Below, one piece after another: positions 10,271-22,240 of a stretch of DNA of 64,000 nucleotides. The stretch lies in NCBI GenBank assembly GCA_964017185.1, contig OZ024878.1, positions 16,947,851-17,011,850 of the forward strand. Direction: 5' to 3'. Both the position numbers and the translations under genes were made by a program. The DNA is from Rugalucina vietnamica (taxonomy: Eukaryota > Mollusca > Bivalvia > Lucinida > Lucinidae). The notes beneath the pieces were generated by a model. It searched no databases. It was not told the DNA's origin and saw only the letters and a list, made by a program, of their open reading frames with translations. Each line of letters starts with the position of its first letter. The first letter of the stretch is position 1.

Positions 10271-10663
10271 ATGTGAATAGTACAAGTGTACTGTAGACAA
10301 AAACAGAGATATGTAAATGAGATGTTCATTGATTGGTCTAAAAAGTATGGATTAACCAGATGTACATGTAAACAAAAAATATACAATATTGGAAAATTTT
10401 CGTTATCTGATTTAATCACACAGTTTTGCCGCCATAGTCTCTGTACTACATGTATGCCTATAACGTAAAATACATGTATAATGGTGTCCTGTATGACAAA
10501 CGGTGTTTAAAGTACGAATATGCTAGTCGCAAAGTGTGCGCTTATGATATGCGCTTTTTATTTGACCTTGGTCTATACTAACTGGAGCATGTACGCTATA
10601 CAGAATGAATATGGTCCATATACATTTATAACAAGTCGTCACATTCTGTTTCATTCTAATATA

Positions 10664-10704
10664 ATGAATCCTCGGCCCCTTCGGGGCCTCAGATCCATTA
10701 TTTT
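10664..10704. repeat. Short GC-rich hairpin
   Basis: ATCCTCGGCCCC-TTC-GGGGCCTCAGAT is a strong stem-loop inside segmental block b. The other copies lack it, which suggests a small foldback insertion. Confidence 0.6.
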
Positions 10705-10928
10705 TCAGGAATGGATAGTTACTCGGACTTTCTCCTTTACCTAATGTCTTGTCACCCGATAACTGTATTTGTTCATTGCACGGTCCCATTACTTACTTAG
10801 CGATTTGCACTGTATTATGTGGTTCCCTAGAGCATTTAGCACAGACAGACAGAAAATGAAGAAGTTCGTATTTAAGCAAAGTGTCAACGATCTCAAGGAA
10901 CGAAATCTTATAGACGTACAATAATAAT

Positions 10929-11932
10929 AAACTTAGAAAAACAATTGAGGGACATGGTTTTTGTTTCGATTTCATTCCTAAAGGTATAATCTTTTCTACC
11001 CAAATAATTAATAGATTTGTAGCAGAACCATCACTGTGCAAGGATTCCATGAAATTTTTGCGTTGCCTGGAAGCGCTTCTTGCAGACTTGCAAAAATGAT
11101 GGAACACCCCTAAAATTAAAGTTATCACTGCTCCTTACCCTATCCAAATCTTTCATTTACCCCCTCTTACTGGTTCATCCAAATGCAAAACTGTTTTGAT
11201 AATCGAAATGGCGACACTTTTATGTCTAAAACGCACTTTGGGGAAATTTCAGAAATCTGTGATTTTGGGTAAAAAACACATTTTTTAACCAAAATTTTTT
11301 TTTCGTTTAAAATGTTTCCCTTTGCACTGTGAGTATGAAACTGAAATGCGTTTTTGAATGTGCGCTCTGGTTTTCTCAAAACAGCGTTTTTTTTAAAATG
11401 TGTTGACAAATTTTTAATCACGTAATGCAAATTCCCATTAAGGTAATGTTCAGTTCTTTAGCAAATATTTTGAAACACTGTAAAATCTAAACTAATGCCC
11501 GTAGCTCAAATCGGTTTTCTGTACCAAACTCACAGCTTAAAGGGCAACGTTTTAAGCGAAAAAATTTTTTTGGTAAAAAATCGTGTTTTTAACCAAAAAT
11601 CACAGATTTCTGAAATTTTCCCAATATGCATTTAAGACATAAAAGTACCGGCATTTCGATTATCAAAACAGTTTAGCAGTTGAATGAACCAGTAAGAGGG
11701 GAGGAATGGCAGAATTCGGTAGGGTAGGCAACAGTTGAAACTTCAATTTCAGGGGTGTTCAAACGTTTCTGCAAGTCTGCAAGAAGCGCTTCCAGGCAAC
11801 GCCAAAATTTTATGGAATCTTTGCATAGTGATGGTTCTGCTACATATCTATTAATTATTTGGGTAGAAAAAATTATACCTTTAACAATGAAATTGAAACA
11901 AAAACCATATCCCTCAATTGTTTTTCTAAGTA
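10929..11932. mobile_element. Foldback element with ~400-bp inverted arms
   Basis: Left arm about 10929-11336, starting ACTTAGAAAAACAATTGAGG. Right arm about 11529-11932, ending CAATTGTTTTTCTAAGT. The arms pair almost throughout and are separated by about 190 bp. The flanks match anchor-b sequence, where the other copies read ATATAATAAAATGTAAC without the insert (38345, 51115), so this is a clean insertion into an AT-rich site. It has no coding capacity: a MITE or foldback of unknown superfamily. Confidence 0.8.
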
Positions 11933-13154
11933 TATATAATAAAATGTAACTCGCGAGTGATCATGCGAAAACTTAGTCGAGTTCACTTTGAACGGCAGTA
12001 TATTATCAAAAGTGGCAAACATAAAATCATAAGGAAAACCAACCGCAATTATTGGTGTCTGTAATAGTTATGATTCTGCCTTACGTATATATAAACAAAG
12101 AAATAAAAGTTTGTGTAGCTGCATGACCAACTTTTTGAAAAAGAGCTTCTCAATCGGTTAACTACCAGTCGTTCTTTTGTTTCCATTCTTCTTTGATTTG
12201 AATTAAGTTTTATCTTTTCTTACACCGGATCATAGTCGTATTCTTTTGTTTTGCTTAAGGTAGTGTGCACGTGACATCGGTTAATGGTCTTTGCTTTCGT
12301 TTTACTTTAGGTAGTATGCACTTTAAGAGTATTCGTTTCATAAACAAAGAGACGTAGTTTGGTATGAAGGGCTACATGCACCACGCGTGTTATATCATTA
12401 TATCACCAACTAAATAAACAATGCTTATGACAAATGTCTGACTCTCGTGTGTTTTTCGCAGATAATAAAACACCAGAAGCAGGTTCGCTAATCGCCTTAC
12501 ATTCTTACGTTTTTAATTAGCTAACACGAGCTAATTCTGTTGCTGAGTCGGTCATTAAAAATAAACAAAAAAAAACATTCCAAACTGACGACATTATCGC
12601 ATAAGCATTTTTTAAATTGTCTATAACAGTATATCAGGTAGATAAACATCAGTGGTTATAGATTCCGCCGCTTCGGGTGCGGATGGTCGGGAGGCGGGGG
12701 GGGGGTGTCGGTTCATAGTCGCGTCATACTAAATACATTAAAATTGTGTATGTGGCTACTTTGCTTGGCGCTAGCCTTATAAGGCAAGCACTGGTACATG
12801 TTCATGCCTTGCATGTTGGTGAATACTGTTCACCCAGACGCAATTGAACAAACTGCACCATATCGTGGGTAGGGGCATGCGTTCTTGGACATGAAGCAAT
12901 AATAACTTTACACATAAACGAAACATAACTCAGAACGTTTGTAAATCACTGTCATCTACAGACCCAATCATACTGTGATAATGTTTTGTCTAGGAATTTG
13001 ATTAATGTTGGTCAAAATAGGCTCTCAAGGGAACAGACAATGCTATAAACATAGAAAGTTAATTTTCTCTGAACGATGAGTTGCATAAGGCGGCGAACTG
13101 TCTTTAAATTAACCCTCCATATGGCCATGCTGACAGTTATGAAATATAAATTGA

Positions 13155-14812
13155 ACCTCAACGCGACAAAATGTACCTTCGGACATTCTGACATAACTAG
13201 GAGAAAGCAGCATAAAAGCGGAAAAATCATGTAACATGTGTTTTAGAAATAACACTATATTTGTAATCTTTGAACACTGGGCGACCAAATTTATGAATTT
13301 TCAAACATATTTATTTTCAAAATTTGGAGTTGTCTGCCCTTGTTTTTGCCCATAATATACTTATTTTTCCTATATACACTGAAAAAAAGTTATAAGAGGC
13401 CACTTTTCAAACTCATTTTTTATTTATAAGCCATGTGCAAAATTGACTGATTTTTGCTTAAAGACGTGTCTTTCAAGTAAGTAAAGTTACAAAGTGTTCA
13501 GAAATAATTTTCTTTCACTAAACGCGTTTTTCGTATTAAAGTGCAAAAATCAATGTTTTTGAATAAAAATTGGTCAAAGCGCAAAATTTATTGAAATAAG
13601 GAACGAGCTTGTCATCAAAGGGGCCATTCCAGGTTGGAAAAAACATCAAACATTCGAATTTTCTCAACTTAATAATTTTTTACGCATTTTCAAAAAAACG
13701 CTATTTTCGAGATTATTTGAAAAATCAACAATGTACCTCTTAAACATGTTAATCCCTATAAATTCACTTTTTGAGGCCTGGAAATAAGAAATATACCTCG
13801 CAAGAGCCGTATTATACGATTTTTGAGGACAAACAGGTCACGACTGCCGCACACTTCCGGTTTCAATTCCAAATTTTAACGACAAAAATAACAAAATCTG
13901 AGGACGATTTTTAAAATTTTCATAATCTATCAGAGTCAAGTATTAAACATAAATAATCGCTGAAAATTTCAGTGCCGTGCTGCTGCTAATCATGCAACCA
14001 GAGAAGAACAAAGTTTGTATGCAGATTGCATACAAAAAGCTGAATTCCTGTTATTCATGTTGCTGTCTTTTTGCATTTACAAAACTGAAACGAAAATTCT
14101 TATTGCAGCAACACATATAACATGATTTTATCATACATCGTAGCAGTCAATAACACTTTCAAATAAATTAAAATATAAAACAAAAACGTCGTAATATGAC
14201 ATTTAATTTGATGTTAATAAAGTGTGACTTTTTGAATTGAGGGTAATTGAGGGTACCTTTACTCATGCTTCGTCTGTATGAAAAGTATCACACAGATTGG
14301 AATGCAGAAACTCACAGAGCCACTGTTAGACATTGGTATATTCATATGACCATGAATTGTAATTGATCGTATTTTACTTTCTGAACTAGAAGGAAACAAT
14401 ATAATGCGGCCTCTTATAACTTTTTTTCAGTGTATATCGCAAAACGGTAACCATAGCAACTGCAGCATGATAAAAATAGACAAAATAATTTCAAAAGATT
14501 GCCTGTAAAGATGATATGCTTCTATTTTAAAAAATAGGTTCTGACCAGTGTTTAAACAGTTTTAAGCAAATGCATCAAGTTTTTTAGGCTCTACTAATAT
14601 GCAGAAATCATTACGCAGCTTTGACGTCATTTTCCAGGACAATGACGTATGTAGGGTTCATATAGTAAATTGGTCATAACTCACAAAGTAACTTGAATAA
14701 TCTGGTCAAGTAAAGACTAACAAACTGTAGAAGGATTATACATTCAAAGTAACATTGTTTTTCTAATACTAAAACATTGTCCGAAGGTACATTTTCTCAC
14801 GTTGTGGCCCAA
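13155..14812. mobile_element. Probable TIR element, outer of a nested pair
   Basis: CCTCAACGCGACAAAATGTACC near 13157 is inverted at 14774-14806 (GGTACATTTTCTCACGTTG), giving arms of about 35 bp. The arms resemble those of the 17044-17285 foldback (GAGCC..ACG.GAGAAAA), so they seem to be one family. A second TIR element (13377-14432) lies inside. No coding sequence is seen. Confidence 0.55.
13377..14432. mobile_element. Non-autonomous TIR transposon, CACTG ends, TATA duplication
   Basis: About 25 bp of perfect terminal inverted repeat, CACTGAAAAAAAGTTATAAG at the left and its inverse ending CAGTG at 14432. TATA flanks both ends (13373-13376 and 14433-14436). About 1.06 kb with no ORF. CAC ends with a 4-bp duplication would fit the CACTA/Chapaev-type groups, but without a transposase this is only a suggestion. 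Confidence 0.7.
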
Positions 14813-16500
14813 TTGTATATCCCGCCTGGTTTCTGTAAGTTGTGATAATAGATTTGATAGCATCAACATATTTGGAAACAAAGGTTCATCAGGCCAGTGC
14901 AATGTCTGCTTTTACCTAATAGTTTATTAAAAATAATCAATGATATCCTCTTTGCCGTCCATTGGACATTTTTGCTGTGATTTATCTTCATGATAAATCA
15001 TGTTGTTTTATGTTTGTCTATCTGCTTTATGTTATAAAAATAAAACTGAGCTCCTTCAATATCAGTGAACATATTAATGAGAAAGGGGATGGGCCATACC
15101 GCAGTTTCGGCTACTTAAGCCTCTTCAGTGACCCTATAGATTTGGCAATATGGATCAAAGATAATTACTATAATTTTGCATGTTTCAACAGGGTGGTCAA
15201 TACAAAGACTAGTAAAAATCCATATGGGACCAAATATATTAAAGCGTTGGTTAGAAAATGAATCTAAACCGATAATAATTTTCTGATTTCTCAGAATACC
15301 CTCGCTGATCTCAAAGGATCAAAAGGAAAATATAATATTTACTATGGATGATGTGCGGGGAGACTTTGGGTTCGGCTGATGCTAGTAATTATGTGAAAAG
15401 AGCTTAGCCGCCTAGTTATCTTCTTCTCCATGCGTGGGATTTAATAGCAGTAAAACAGGAAGTTAATAATTTAGAAAGTTCAGTGGTAGTACAATTACTA
15501 AAACATTTTAATAATATTGTTGCTGTTCTTTCTTTCCAGCCTGATGTCCATGTTGTGATTTTAAATTCAATTGTATTGAGTCTTGGTAACCTTTATTCTT
15601 ACATGAAAAGTAGAAAGTTAGGAACTCATACAATTATATAATTATGTATGATACTGGGGTTTCCACGACCAAAATGTTTTGAGCAAAGTTATAGAAAAAA
15701 TCGCGAACTTTTCCAATTACTTTTTACAGCTAAAAAAATGTATGAGCAAGTTTACGTCATTTTCAAAAATGTTTGCAATGGACAGGAACCGGCGCAAGCA
15801 GACCAAAATTCCCGACCAAAAACTAAAGTAGAGAAAGACCCAAAAAGAACCAAAATCTCTTAATAAAAAGTTGACCATTCAGTCAACTGAACACAATTTG
15901 ATATATTTATACATATAAAAGGTAAAAACACCACTGAAAGAGACACATATAAAACATCAATAGAAGTGTCGCTACGGGACGGTTAGCAGTACAAAATTAC
16001 TTAAGAAGGGGTTGAACCGTTAAAACAACTGTTAAATCAATTATTAACGTTGAATCTTGTCAAACTTTGACTAGTATAAAACAATACATATAAAGGTCTC
16101 TTTAAAGAGTCATTACAAACAAGAATGATGCTGGAACATATGGCAAAGGCAATCCGATTTTACGTTGTAGCTTAACATCATTCAGACGTGACTAAAATAG
16201 AATTAAAGAACTGACAATCAAATCATGCACTTTTTTCCGCCGAAATCTGCAAATTTAAAGTATTTATTTGATTGAGAGTCCATTAAAGTCTAAACGAGCT
16301 GGTGTTGTGCCGTGTGGTGGCCCAAAAAGTCTCCCCTACACCATCCATAGTGTATATTATATTTTTATTTAGGTCCTTTGAGATCAGCAAAGATATTCAG
16401 AGTGTTCAAAACACTCACGTTTAGAAACATACTTCTTAGCCATGTTTAAATTATTTGACCCATTTAGGAATGTGTCTTTGATTTAGTTTTCTCACGTAAA
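14813..16500. other. Non-coding; inverted and direct repeats of the segmental unit
   Basis: No convincing gene. CAGTTTCGGCTACTTAAGCC near 15102 is present inverted near 43345-43370. The GAGATCAGC.AAGATAT box occurs at about 16380 and 43165 and, inverted, near 15303. About 15840-16210 is a duplicate of 17910-18200. Confidence 0.5.
15840..16210. repeat. Direct repeat, first copy (partner 17910-18450)
   Basis: Shared blocks include TTTGATATATTTATACA.ATAAAAGGTA, AGAAGTGTCGCTA.GGGACGG and ACTTTGACTAGTATAAAACA, in the same order and about 2.07 kb apart. Non-coding. Confidence 0.7.
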
Positions 16501-16547
16501 ATTTTCGAAATTACAGTAAAGTAGCCTAGCTTTCGTTGCCGGTTTTA

Positions 16548-16611
16548 AAAGGGCTACTGATGAGGGTTCTTTACCCGAAATTGCAAAATATAGTCCATAC
16601 AATCTCCCTTT
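16548..16611 (+). ncRNA. Candidate type I hammerhead ribozyme
   Basis: The full catalytic core is in order. CTGATGA is at 16557-16563. Stem II is GGGT/ACCC (16564-16567 with 16573-16576, loop TCTTT). GAAA is at 16577-16580. Stem III is ATTG/CAAT (16580-16583 with 16600-16603). The cleavage-site C is 16604, preceded by T (UH rule satisfied). Stem I is an A-T pair (16556-16605), a CT bulge, then AAAGGG/CCCTTT (16548-16553 with 16606-16611). Hammerheads of this type are known from Penelope-like elements and small retrozymes of bivalves. A diverged, truncated copy of the upstream half, including CTGATGA, lies on the minus strand near 56985-57065 beside a PLE tail. Stem III is short with a 16-nt loop, so activity is uncertain. 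Confidence 0.5.
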
Positions 16612-17043
16612 GAATTGTTTTACTGCTTCCAAAGGATCAAACCTTTATATTTCATTCAAATATAATTGTAGAGTGGCAGAATACAGAAGTTGTCCGATTT
16701 CTACGGCCGTATATTTCCCTTATTTAAATAAAATGCTAAATCTGAATTAAACTGTTTTAGACAATACTACAACCGCAGCACTTGTATCAAAAGCAAACCC
16801 ACAATGCTCTTGCATCCCTAAATATTTTTCTTGCTACGCTTACCATTTGTTCAGAGAAAGTTTTAAGCCTCATGCTGAGAAATGTAAGGATTAAGCGAAA
16901 GAATTAAGTAACATCTGGTATTAACAACTATTAAAAAACCGTACACATGTCATGTCTACTTTTATCATAAAGCATTGACGCAGCACAAAATTGTATCACC
17001 CTTAGCATTCAGCAACGTATAAGCAGCGCATGAAGCAGATTAT

Positions 17044-17285
17044 CTGAGCCTCGACGCGAGAAAATCGGTCTTCGGGGTTTCCGACCAGGTCCGACACAAA
17101 CCGGCCTGTACAAGCTCAGAAAAGAGCTAGAAGCTTGAAATTTCGGATTTAAGTAGAAGAGGAATTGTACTATCCGAGTAGCGAAAACAAAGGCGCTGAT
17201 CAGCTTCGCGGTTACCGCGAAGCTGATCTGCGCCTTTGTTTTCGCCTAGGCAAAAATCCGGTTTTCTCACGATGCGGCTCATCTG
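17044..17285. mobile_element. Short foldback element with inner 65-bp palindrome
   Basis: Outer arms are CTGAGCCTCGACGCGAGAAA at 17044 and the inverse CCGGTTTTCTCACGATGCGG.. ending near 17285. The inner palindrome at 17181-17245 (GCGAAAACAAAGGCG.. / ..CGCCTTTGTTTTCGC) is near perfect around CGCGGTTACCGCG. GAGCC..GAGAAAA ends are common in bivalve MITE-like repeats, as far as I recall. No coding sequence. Confidence 0.75.
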
Positions 17286-17439
17286 ATGAAAGTGTTATTC
17301 ATTTGTGAATCGTGATTTAGTGTTGGTAAGAATTACAAATGCCCATAAACACTCCTGCTTACTTCGTGAAAAGAAAGTTTCATCATTTTTCAAAAAAAAA
17401 AAAAAAAAAAAATACAATCGGACCAGTTCCACAATCTTA

Positions 17440-17700
17440 AACCAGATTAGTTTGCATTTCTATGTTTTCATACACCGCATGACAGGGAAAAAAGTATTTA
17501 ATGACACAATGTCACATAAGTTATTCTTAAGTGAATAATCTTAAAGTGATTTATATTTTTGTGTCAGTAACTCAGCACTATTATTGTCACCCGTGACGTC
17601 ATCCTATTACGAACAAAACTCAGTCAATGTTAAAAAAAAGCAAACACAGCATTGCCCAATTTAACCCCTATATGACCCTAGATGCAAGTGATTTCACTTC
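17440..17700. repeat. Direct repeat with 20945-21110
   Basis: ACCAGATTAGTTTGCATTTC is shared at 17442 and 20950, followed by similar tails including GTGACGTCATC near 17594 and 21094. Non-coding. The region between (18450-20170) holds no other feature I recognise apart from the SINE-like copy at 19522-19620. Confidence 0.6.
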
Positions 17701-17718
17701 TTGAATATTTCTGACAAT

Positions 17719-17720
17719 AA

Positions 17721-17770
<50 letters not shown>

Positions 17771-17800
17771 TAATAATAATAATAATTATAACAATAAAGT
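17719..17800. repeat. AAT microsatellite
   Basis: Tandem AATAAT triplets, interrupted once by GATAAT. Confidence 0.95.
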
Positions 17801-17909
17801 AATGACGGTGTTGTGGTAGAGAATTTACATTAGGAAGACCTGCTTATGCATAATACAGATTTTAAAAACTGCAAAAAATATACAAGAGCGGTTCTAAAAA
17901 TTTATGACC

Positions 17910-18450
17910 AAAAACTTAGGTAGAGAAAGATCCAAAAATCCAAAAAGAACAAAACGTCTTCACAAACAGGTGACCACTCTGTTAGCTGTACACTATTTGA
18001 TATATTTATACACATAAAAGGTAGAAACACAACTGGAAGAGACACACAAAGAAACCATCGATAGAAGTGTCGCTATGGGACGGTTAGCAGAACAAAATTA
18101 CTTCGGGGAGTGAACCGTTACGAAAACTGTTCTATCATTTATAAACGAAATAGATTATCAAACTTTGACTAGTATAAAACAATAAATTTAAAGGTCTTGT
18201 GTCTTAATGAGCCACTACATACAAGAATAAAACAAAGGACGATCACACCGTACAACCGATTGTTTTTAAGCCAGACATTGTTGAAAAAAGGGTAGGTGAA
18301 GATTTCTTGTTTGCAAATATCAAGAAGTGAATCTGTTGCGCCCTGAAGCAGTAATCTGTCTTCGAAACAGTCAGTTGCACGGTGTACACGATGTTGGAAC
18401 AAATGACAACGGCAATCCGATTTCATCTCGTAGCTTAACATCATTCAGAC
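17910..18450. repeat. Direct repeat, second copy (partner 15840-16210)
   Basis: Same ordered blocks as 15840-16210. This copy extends further, with a block (AATCCGATTTCATCTCGTAGC near 18414) also near 16155. Non-coding. Confidence 0.65.
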
Positions 18451-19521
18451 GACTCAAATAGGATTTAAAAACAGACAATCGAATCATGCAACTTTTCGCT
18501 GAAATCTGCTAATTTAAAGTACTAAAAGGCTCTTGAAAATGAATAAAAAAACTTAGATACTGCTAAGGAAAGTTGTTATTTTGGCAGATTTTGTCAACAG
18601 AAGTAAATGTACTAAAATAGATTTTATCGAACCTGAGCAGTGCAACTGAAATCTGTTTTGTCTTTCCTAGCCAATTTTTGAGTTTGAGATACTTCATTGT
18701 TTTTGTGTAGAATGTCAAACGCCTGTCATGACTAGTCCTCTTGGTATCAACTTTGTATTTTGATGCGACCAATACAACATCATCAAGTGCATGTATAAGC
18801 AGCTAATATACATGTTTGCCTGTTTTACAAGTCTACAAGATAACTACAGGGTTTTCTCTTTCGTTTGTTAGGATGTTAAGTAATGGCTTTCAGTATAAAA
18901 TTTATGACACATATACATAATAAACTGTCTGACAAGTTACATAATCGAAACGACAAGTATTATTACAGCTTTTATCAATAACATTCTGTTGAAATCTGGT
19001 TCGCAATTATGCCAGTAAGACTGAAACTAGAGACAGCGAAACAAATTCTTGTAAATGCAAATTGCGTAATATTATATAAGCTGTATACGTTAGTTTAGAC
19101 TATTTAGAAATGAATAAAAGTAACGGTTAGTCGCCATCATGACAGGGACGTACCGGTCAGGAATCGAACTTCAAAGCTCTCTGTTGCAGAGCTCTAATAA
19201 CGTATTTGTACCTATCTTGTGAACAACCTTGTTCAAGCGCTTCTTGTATGGCAGTAGATACTGATGAAAGTACGACGTGTAATCACAATTCACAATGCAA
19301 TGTATACGGATGAGCTGGATTTCTTAGGAAAATTTATGTAATTCTAGCCAAGATAAATGTTACTAACATTTGAAGGTTTTCAGTATTAGCAATAATTATC
19401 TGGTTTCGCCTACATTTGTGGAAAAGAAAGGCCAGTCTACATATTGATACATGTGTAGGACAAACGGAAACAGGCACAAGCATGTGATGTTTATCAACAA
19501 CTTTTATGTTACATAATTTCT

Positions 19522-19620
19522 CAGTTGGAGAGCGCGGATGTCTGGTGGTAGATCGTTAGAGTCCAAATCGAAAAGGTCTTTGGTTCAAAGTCAAGTAGGT
19601 GTTGCCATGTTTAGACACTG
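19522..19620 (+). mobile_element. tRNA-derived SINE-like copy
   Basis: GAGCGCGGATGTCTGGTGGTAG has an A-box-like TGTCTGGTGGTAG. A B-box-like GGTTCAAAGTC follows about 45 bp later. It resembles the copy at 50440-50530. The cloverleaf is not preserved, so it is not a tRNA gene. Confidence 0.45.
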
Positions 19621-20174
19621 AGCACAACATATTGACTCCACCTTGTAGGCCATAAAACACAAAAAGTCAATATGATTAGTAAGTAGCAGAAAACAGATAG
19701 TACTGTTTCTTCGGTCATTTGAGTTTATATACATGTACATTGTATATTGAAATACTCGGTTTCAAAGACATGATCGCTCCGAATGGTCTTGATAAGATTT
19801 TACGTGATTATACAACATTAATGTTAATCTTGCAAGATGCTCGCGCCAGTACATGTTCTTCTCGATATGCCTAACACCTGAATGGTTCTGAAAAATTGTT
19901 ACGCCTTGCGCAGAGCAATGTAAAGATAAAACTTAAAAAGACTCGCAGCTGTTGTTGCCAACTCTGCAAGCCGTCTAATTATCGGGTCTACTGATAACGC
20001 ATCGTCTCAAAACGTATTTTACCAGTTTTTAGGCACTCGAATATGCATGCGTAAGTCATTTGAAAACAAAAACAATATCTCACTGGCTTTCTGTTTCTGC
20101 ATGTAGTACACAGGACATGTAACAAATCGGACAACAATTATGTCTCGGGTGAAAAGTCATCATGTGCCATTGCC

Positions 20175-20835
20175 TCATAAAAAGTACATGTAGGCAAAGA
20201 TCAGGAAAAGGCGCAATCAGAAAAAGATTCCCACTCCAAAAACCGAGGTGGGAAAAAACTAAATTAACAATCAGGTACTTATACCATGAAAACATATAGT
20301 AAGCCGAATGAGCAGCTATTTTCCCAATAGGTGGCAACTCAGTTACCTAAACTTAACTAAAATATGAAAACATACATTTAAAAAATTTAAACACCAAGAC
20401 ATAAAACAAAAAGAACCACCACAAACGTATCGCCTTGGAACGATCAGTAAAACAAAGTTACTGGCGGGCTTAAACCGGTTTTACATGGCCATAACCTCAC
20501 CCTCAGCTTCTGCAGTGGTTCATAACATTTAGTTAGTTCTTCGGTCCTCGTGGTGAATCTCTAACTAGTCAATGAATCATCAAGAACAAACAAATAAATC
20601 ACAATAAACATCATGATGAATCAAAAACCAGGACTCACAGATTGAGTAAGCTGCCCGACGATGGAGATCCCTGGGCGCCGAATAACCCACTAACCCCGGA
20701 GCAAAAGAAAAACACCAGTTGGACCCCGGTGGGCCAAGCAACAGACAAGAAGCTCCGGCCCCAACCAACTAAAATGAATAGCTTTTAATCGGAGCCATCG
20801 TAGAGTCTGACGCCCGACCCACCGGCGTGCAATTA
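20175..20835 (-). mobile_element. PLE copy: 3' tail plus last codons of RT
   Basis: On the minus strand a stub of RT coding (NCTPVGRASDSTMAP, about 20835-20785) is followed by the full 3' tail down to the terminal GCCTACATGTAC block near 20183. This is a heavily 5'-truncated insertion, breaking into unrelated sequence at about 20836. Confidence 0.65.
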
Positions 20836-21109
20836 AAAATCGTGATAATGTCTGTAAGCATTGCAAATGCGGCATAGATACTTCCGCTAGAAAAGAAATC
20901 TTTATTATGCTTCTGGGAGAAAGAAAATGAGACAGATTTTGCAATATTTAACCAGATTAGTTTGCATTTCTTTGTATTCATGCAGCTCATGACGGAACTA
21001 TGGATGATACAAAGCCAGATAAATTATTCTTGACTGAATTTACTGAAAGGTACTTGACATTTTCGGGTCGATCACCAAACATTATTATGATCTGTGACGT
21101 CATCTCGGT

Positions 21110-21915
21110 TTAAAAAAAGACAAACATTCCTTTCCCCAATCGACCCAAGTTGTACTTGTTCGCATCTTGAATATAAAAGGGGCAAACAACTTTCTTATCA
21201 GATAATGTTTCTAACATTGAATGGAAACTAGAAAACAGTAATATAAATAGTGATAAGCTAGAAGAGTGACTGTACCATGACGTTACAAAACAACTCCCAT
21301 GCGATATACAGATTTTAAAGCTGTAAAAATATTGCTGTTTTAAAATAAAATCTAGAAGACAAGTGGTCCTGAAAACGCTAATCTGAGATATAGTATATAT
21401 GCAAATACTTTCATGCATGTCACTGTGCGTAGCCCTTGTACCCACCTTTGGCAGATAACATACACATAGATTTTCTGTTCATTTGCCCATATTCTGCCTT
21501 AAGTCCCCTTAAAATTATTTTGTAACGGCTTAATTTCTTAAAGTCGAATTGTCTATTACGTACTAGTACTTTTTTTGTCTATAAAATATTTTAAGATTAT
21601 CCAAGGTCCATGATTTACACTATCTTTGCATAGCTTGAGTCCCTGATGCTCCACGCAATGTTAACAAACATAGGACTTCTGGAGACAATTGTAAAGGATT
21701 TTGCTATCTATAGACCTGGTGGACATCTTGGTCATCTGACCGAAACTATTTTGACTGACTTTCAATCCCAATTTGCAAGGCGGTTCAATATGAAACTTGG
21801 CTTTTGTAGTGTCTGATCAGAGTAGTGTAGAATTTCTGATGTACCAACCATATGAACATTCTACATTACCAGAAACATCTAACTATAACATAAGAACAAA
21901 ACGACTTCGTGATTT
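21110..21915. other. Non-coding; relative of 1020-1640 and 25040-25330
   Basis: No gene is seen. CCCTGATGCTCCACGCAATG (21642) and GACCTGGTGGACATCTTGG (21713) match blocks at 1300-1400 and 25087-25110. These are decayed tandem-repeat remnants. Confidence 0.5.
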
Positions 21916-21917
21916 TG

Positions 21918-22240
21918 TTTGTCCATGATGACTAGTGATTGTCATTGATTAGTTAGAGATTCACTACGAGGACCGAACAACTAAATATTATGAACCGCTG
22001 CAGAAGCTGAGGGTGAGGTTAGGATCCTGTTAAACCGGTTTAAGCGCACCAGTAATTTTATATTACTGATCGTTCCAAGGCGATACTTCTGTGGTGGTTT
22101 TTATTGTTTTATGTCTTGGTGTTTACAATTTGGTGCTGTTGGCGCCTTATGTATGTTATCATATTATTTCAGTTAAGTTTAGGTAACTGAGTGGCCACCT
22201 ATTGGGAAAATAGCTGCTCATTCGGCTTACAGAAAGATGT
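21918..22240 (+). mobile_element. PLE 3' tail fragment, joined tail-to-body with an inverted RT fragment
   Basis: Plus-strand tail from the GATGACTAGTGATTG region to CTGCTCATTCGGCTTAC. There it abuts the minus-strand RT fragment 22236-22600. The abrupt opposite-strand join is a typical Penelope-like inverted junction. Confidence 0.7.

Larger units (their letters stand above)
10470..13250. repeat. Segmental repeat, copy 1 (anchors b, c, d)
   Basis: Non-coding sequence with anchors shared, in the same order, by three other places. Anchor b: CGATTTGCACT near 10801, 25940, 38227 and 50994. Anchor c: TTTTTCGCAGATAATAAAA or a close variant near 12451, 26830, 40086 and 57341. Anchor d: AATCACTGTCATC near 12945, 27508, 41930 and 57746. 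Copies look moderately diverged. A foldback element (10929-11932) interrupts this copy. Confidence 0.8.

Noticed and set aside
10523-11430. Several 87-111-codon ORFs
   Set aside because: They lie in the arms of the foldback element or in segmental repeat sequence, differ between paralogues and show no domain.
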